Positions 58,744 to 64,000 of a DNA stretch of 64,000 nt are shown here, piece after piece. Below the pieces are notes generated by a model. That model searched no databases. It worked only from the letters and a program-made list of their open reading frames with translations, and was not told the DNA's origin. The stretch spans positions 62,001 to 126,000 of the forward strand of contig JAADJZ010000004.1 in NCBI GenBank assembly GCA_011032825.1, read 5' to 3'. Each line of letters begins with the position of its first letter. The first letter of the stretch is position 1. The translations under genes and the position numbers were made by a program. This stretch comes from Massariosphaeria phaeospora (Eukaryota > Ascomycota > Dothideomycetes > Pleosporales).

Positions 58744-60970
58744 TAGGCTAGTAAATAAGTAGAAGTTAAATTAAAGTTAACTTAGCTTACGTTAGACTTT
58801 AACTTAACCTTAGCTTTAACTTGCGCTAGTTACTAAGCAGCTTAAGTTAGAGTTAAGTTAAAGTAGTTAAAGCTTAGAGTTGTAGTTAAGTTTTACATAA
58901 TATTTACAACTTATATTAATATTAAGTTTTCTATGTATATTTATTACATTTATTTATTATAGTTTTTTAACTATTTAGGTAACTCTAACTTAATTTTTAA
59001 CTTAAAGCTTTAACTACTCTAACTTAACTTCTACCTACGCTAGGTTAACTCTAACTTAACTTTAACCTAAAGTTTGTGCAACTTATAATCTAATCTATAA
59101 CGTAAACAATTACCAAGTAGCTAATATTACTAAGTAGCTGAAAATCTCTTAGCACAACCAACTTATCTCAAAGAATATTAAATTAATTGCTATTAAACAA
59201 GAAACCTGCGTACGTTGTGCTAGCGCTAGATTTAAAAGCTTTTTCTATATTCTTTTGGCAAGTTTGAGTATTGTGCTTTATATTACTATAGTTTTTACAG
59301 CGCTATAGAGCTAGTTGTGCTCTTTTTTAACTCTTTTTACTACGCACTTTCTTTAATAGCTAAAGCGTTGTATACGCTTTAGCAGCTACTTGCGCTAATT
59401 TGTTACTATACTCTATCGTACTACCTATTTAAATTCGCTTTTGTTTGCGCAATTTCTGCTTAGTTATCTTTGCTAATTAATTTTTAAGCTTTTTAATATA
59501 GTAGTCTTTAAGCGCGTTCTAATACAGCATTAATTCAGCTCTTTTTACAAGCTAAAAGAAGCTACTTTGCGCTAAAGTAAGCAATCTAGTAATAAAATCG
59601 CGTACTAGCTTTGATTGTAATCTAAATTCAAGTGTATTGCTTAGAGTTTTTAACTGCTACGGCGTTTCTAGTGTAAGTAGTAGTAGTAAAGTACATAGTT
59701 GTACTTTAAAATAATTAAAAACTATCTACGCATTAATAGAAACTAGCTTTAAAGCTTTAAAAGCTTTTTTGCAGTTCTTTGCTATAAACACTTAAAAAAA
59801 CGCGTTTCTAAAAGCTAGCAGAAAGCGTTTCTTATTAATATAGAAAACGCGCTAGCGCGCTAAGTTCTAAACGCGTTAAGAGTACTTTAGCTTTAGCAGC
59901 AAAAAGCAAACTACATCTAGCAGCTAAAGAATATAAAATAAATAAGCTAGCATGCAAAGCGTAAAAATCTTGTTTTTAAAGCAATAGTTTTTAAAATTCT
60001 AAAATTAGTAGCTTTTATAGCTGTTTAAAATAAGTAGCTAATACTTTTCTACTTAACGCGCTTTTGTATGCGCGTTAAAATACTTTAACTATTTAAAACT
60101 AAAAGCGTTGTTTGTCTAGCCGTTTTCAGAAACTAAAAGCTTTTAATTGCTAGGTATAAAGTTTTTTTTGTACTACGCTAAAATGTAAACGCGCTTTTTG
60201 TAGATAATAAAAAGCGAAACTGCGTACCTTGCGGCGCAGATGCTTTAAATAACTATTACTTACTCTCAATTGCCTAGCTAGATAAAATTAAGTTAAGTAA
60301 GTTTTTAAAAGCTTGTAACAACTTTTATAAACCTAATTACGCTTATTTAAAAGCTAGTTTTGTTAAAGTTGTACACGTTATTTTTGTAAATGCTGTACTT
60401 AGCTTTAGTATCTCTAACAAGCTTAAACTACGCGCTAATTACTTTAGAATTTTTCTATTGTATTCTTTGCTTATTTTTAGCTCAATTAAAAGCTATTTAA
60501 AGCTCGCCTAAATGCGTTACAAATCTTGTAGCTTATTTTTTGCCTACTAGCTCTCTACTTTGCGCAGCTACTAGTTTATTTTTTATATTTCTTACTTTAA
60601 ACAGCTAGAGTGCAAATTCTCGCGAATTAAAGTTAAGAATATATTAAACAATTGTTTGCTCTTTAGCAGTAGTAAGCTTTTAGCTATTTAAAGTACAATC
60701 GCGTTGTGCAGCAATTTCTTTAACGCGTTAATAAAAAGTTTAAAAAAGTACGTTAAAAGCAGCAGCAGCAGCGTTAGCGCTTTAAAACTATTTAAATTAG
60801 AAAGCTTGTAAAGCAAAAGTAATTTTTCTTTTCTATTAATTAGATTGCACGTTATTTAATTAAGGCATTGTAGATTAAAAGTAGAGTAAGTATTGCTAAG
60901 AGATTTCTAGCTACTTGGTAATCGTTTACGTTACTTATTAATAGGTACTCTCTACTTATTCGCTAGCGTA
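58744..60970. mobile_element. hAT-like MITE copy M3, split by pogo G
   Basis: Starts TAGGCTAGTAAATAAGTAG, ends TTCGCTAGCGTA, flanked by the perfect 8-bp repeat ATAGCAAC (58736-58743, 60971-60978). The span is 2227 bp; subtracting pogo G (1832 bp) and one TA leaves exactly 393 bp, the size of M1 and M2. Confidence 0.92.
59100..60931 (-). mobile_element. Fot1/pogo-type transposon copy G nested in M3
   Basis: TIRs start ACGTAAACAATTACCAAG and match the inverted right end with one difference; TA at 59098-59099 and 60932-60933. The minus-strand transposase is the same type as copies A and C (region inverse to their ETP-QLKTLSNT and LLDVVCF parts at 59590-59960; CCHC knuckle near 59240-59310). Confidence 0.85.
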
Positions 60971-61201
60971 ATAGCAACAACGAAAGTAGCTACGCTAGCA
61001 ACACTTAGCTAAATAACTTACAAACTAACTAAAGCTTTTAATAAAATGTATATATTAATTATACTAGCTTAATTGTGTTACAAGAAAGCGTATTTTGCTA
61101 ATAAATTAAAACTGTAGCTGAACATTTGCATTGGAGAAATAAGCTCGCGCTACGCGCAAGCAATCTCGCGAGATTTTTCGAAAAAACTTTAGGCTTAAGT
61201 A

Positions 61202-62831
61202 ACGTGTCCGTGCGCGTAATGCACGCGAAACACTAAAATACAACAAACTCTATTATTTTCAACACGCAACAACTCTACTAATATAAACTCAATACAAGCT
61301 GCGATTGAAAAAATTAAATTGCAAGAACTAGAAGAAGATTTTTTATATACAGAAATTGCTACTAAACATAGTATTGTACGCTTTACTTTAAGCTAAAAAC
61401 ACTAAAGCCTAACACGCTTTAGAACTTTTAAGAACTTTAACTAATAGAAACTTAGTTTACAACAAAAGCAGAAGCTTGTATAGTATATTAAAGAATTATC
61501 AAAGAAACATATACTTTCTACAAGAGAGATAATACGAAATTTCGCATTAACAATAGCTTAAAAGCTAGTTAGTAAAAGCTAGGTTACGCGCTTTATTAAC
61601 TAGCACAGCATTTATTTTATATTACAATAAATAGTTAGCATAGATAGCAATCGCTACAAAGCTAATTTAGAAAACAAATATTGCTTCTATTTTTAGCTTC
61701 TACATAGCAAGATTGATTAATATCAAATAGATTCTCGTTATACGTACAATATAAATAAGAAAAACTTTATAATTAGTATTGTAAGTAAATTAAAAAAAAT
61801 ATTCAGCTAACGAATGTAAGAGAAGAAAGAAGTTAAAGCATTGCTTTAGAATAGAAGCTACGCATAGATTACACTTTTAGCATGTATATGCGCTAATAGA
61901 ACTGCTTTGCTTCTAAGCTTTATCTATAAAGCTGCTAACAAAAGCATTTAATCAAGCTAGGTAAACGATATTTAGGTAGAAAAACACCTAGTTTTTATTA
62001 CTTTATTACTCTTTAGCTAGACGAACAACGATATTGAACTTGCTTAGCTTAAGCAAGTATTTAATTGCTGTACAAAAAAGAAAACTCAACGATTCTATTA
62101 ACTTCTAATTCTAGATAGCTACGAATTCTATATTACTATAGATTTTATCAACTACTATTATTAGAACAAAATTCTTTTTGCTATTCTACTTCTTTATTCG
62201 ACTTATACGCTTTAGCTACTTAATATAGCAATATTTAAGCTTCTATTAACAGTTTACTTAGCAAAGCTATTAGAATACTTTTATAGAAGCTAGGGCCTAG
62301 CTTCTATTACTAAAAGCAATTTTTTTCTTCTATTCTAGAATGCGTAGAAAGCTTCTTTTAAAGAATTAACTATTCTTAGCTCTTTTAGAGCTACAGGCAT
62401 ATTACTACCTAATTCTAAGCCTATTTTTAATAGGTTTACGCAGAATAAAAAATTAAGCAATAGCTCTTTATCAAAGCTTAGCGATTATAACTAGAGAAAA
62501 ATAAATAGGCTTGTACAATTAGTAGTGAAGAATTAAAGTAGTTAAAATACATAAAAGCTTTGCCAATTGCTTTACTACCTATTTGTTTAGAATAAGCTAC
62601 TTAAGCATAAAATAAATAGAATTAAGCAAGCGCTATCTACTAAAGAAAAGCGTAAAAAAAAAAGCAAAGCTTTAGATTTCTAACAGCGCTAGGAATATCA
62701 TAGTAAAGCGGTTTTCTAGTTACTAAGGAAAATAAAAAAAGCATGTGTTCGTTAATTTGTTAGAGAGCAAAAGAAAAAGAAGCAGCAGCTTTAAAAAGCA
62801 GAAATAGCAAAGTTAAAAAAAGTAGCTAAGC
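61202..62831 (+). mobile_element. Pogo/jerky-type DNA transposon J, 3' end cut by E3
   Basis: Begins ACGTGTCCGTGCGCG directly after a TA (61200-61201) shared with element I2. The plus-strand transposase starts near 61290 (AIEKIKLQELEEDF) and continues TEIATKHSIVRFTLS, KHILSTREIIRNFALTIA, SWVTRFIN, LLILDSYEFYITIDFINYY (second Asp kept), LQLLNIAIFKLL (third Asp to Asn) and a basic C-terminus (EKRKKKSKALDFQQR). E3 is inserted at TA 62832-62833 within the C-terminal coding region; the remainder is beyond the window. Confidence 0.83.
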
Positions 62832-62833
62832 TA

Positions 62834-64000
62834 ACGTACTTTACGAGTTCGCCGCTTACACGAGTTCGCTGCTTACTTTTGCTAAGCTCCTACCAAAACT
62901 ACTCTATTCTAGCGCAAAACAGCTTACTTTAGCTCTATATAAAACAATGCAACTTAAAATATTATTTAGAGTTTACTTCTACTGCTTGCTTACACGTACG
63001 CGCGTTATGCTTAGTTTAATTGCACTGCTCGCAGCGCTTTTAAAATAGTTTACCTACTCTAGCGCGCACTTGCGTCTTTAGCTTTTTTTTATTACTACGC
63101 GCTTTAAACTTTTGTAGAGCAGTTAAACAAGCTTTGTTTTTAACTATCAAAGTTCTTTTTGCCTAAACCTACTTTCTTTTATGCAATTTACGCTGCGTAG
63201 TAGCTTTATTTGCTGCTTAAAGCTTTGCGATTTTTTTTTTGCGCTAACACTAGCTTATGCGCGATAATTGCTGCTTTTTTTAAAACTTTTTTAAAGGCTT
63301 TTACTACAAACGTTGGTAAGCTATCTATATACTTTTAAATTCTTGCTTTTACAAGCGTCAATTGCAACTTTAGTTTAAAAGTATTGCTTAGAGTTTGCGA
63401 CTGCTAGAGCTTGTTGTTAATAAGTAGTAGTAATAATAGAGTACGCAACTAGACGTTAAAAGCTGTTATAACCTGTTTTAAGTTAAATAGAACTAATCTA
63501 GCGCTTTAAAACTCTTTTTAGATATTACTAAAAGTAATTGTAGCATTATAAGCGCGTATAAACTATAGTAAAAACTTAAGTTTTGTAATATAAGTAATTT
63601 AGTTGCGCATAAAATCTTTAGCTTAGCGCTTGTACGCTTTTTTAAAAAAAGCAAAACAACTTATATTAAAAAGCTGCAGAAAGTGCGATAAGTGTAGAAA
63701 TATGCAAATAGTAATAATCTTGTTTTTCTTGTAGTATTGCTAAAATTTAAGCGAGTTGTAGCTCTTATAGCCGTTAATTGCGAGTAGTTAGTAGCTACTA
63801 ACTACTTTTTTCTTTGTATGCTTATTAAAGTGCTTTAACTACTTAAAACTAAGCTTATTCGTTGTTTAGCCGTTTTTGGAAACCGCAATAACCTAGTTTT
63901 AAAGCAAGTTATTTTCTTTATACTAAGCAAAGAGGTAGTAGTAGCTTTTAAAAATAATAAAAAGTAGAATAAGCTACTTTGTTGCGTTGATGTCTTGAAT
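62834..64000 (-). mobile_element. Fot1/pogo-type transposon copy E3, cut by window end
   Basis: Starts ACGTACTTTACGAGTTCG after TA, the E-family TIR. The sequence is the inverse of E1: C-terminal CCHC region near 62985-63050, coiled C-terminus near 63080-63250, SYNS-like region near 63740-63790. The transposase runs on the minus strand and its N-terminus lies right of the window. Confidence 0.83.

Larger units (their letters stand above)
58354..61199 (+). mobile_element. Pogo/CENP-B-like transposon I2 (3' part), with M3 and G inside
   Basis: The right end (61110-61199) is the inverse of the left TIR of element I at 14137 and ends CTTAAG before a TA. Inward, 58354-58743 and 60971-61110 match the C-terminal and 3' region of element I in inverse orientation, so the transposase lies on the plus strand. 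The 5' half and left TIR are missing or unrecognisable. MITE M3 with pogo G splits it. Confidence 0.75.

Overview
The window looks like the gene-poor, AT-rich, transposon-packed DNA of a filamentous ascomycete (Pezizomycotina). Evidence: chromodomain-bearing Ty3/gypsy elements, many Fot1/pogo-type transposons with TA target duplications, a Ty1/copia element, hAT-like MITEs, and C-to-T decay on both strands resembling repeat-induced point mutation (RIP). I found no intact host gene, tRNA or rRNA. Species cannot be called.

Layout. 1-372: end of a pogo element whose body lies left of the window. 375-9312: a minus-strand copia element carrying two pogo copies (3442-5295, 5406-7266). 9313-14075: a minus-strand chromovirus cut by its neighbours. 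14076-39028: one plus-oriented LTR of the family I call G1, split into four pieces by a pogo element (14137-18609, itself holding another at 15710-17573), a complete G1 element (18724-32431, duplication ACTAA) and a third gypsy family (32443-38692). Inside G1 sits the youngest element, a 6528-bp minus-strand chromovirus (23535-30062, duplication GTTCC).

39067-44629: a pogo element with two more pogo elements inside it. 44632-58353: short degenerate low-copy segments interrupted by pogo copies and a second complete G1 element (47175-54723, duplication ACAAC). One segment (55452-57826) is a decayed histone H3-like gene with intron-like sequences. 58354-64000: a stack of pogo and hAT-MITE insertions; one 393-bp MITE is exactly reconstituted when the pogo element inside it is subtracted.

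The youngest element shows how the parts work together. Its LTR promoter would drive Gag and, by a -1 frameshift at TTTTTTA, Pol (protease, RT, RNase H, integrase, C-terminal chromodomain). An intact 169-codon reading frame with a Zn2Cys6-type cysteine pattern lies on the opposite strand next to its 3' LTR. Gag and Pol are broken by stop codons of C-to-T type. All nine LTR-LTR differences are transitions explainable as C-to-T after a pyrimidine, and in the older DNA TCA and CCA are nearly absent while GCA survives, so the mutator seems to have a 5' context preference.
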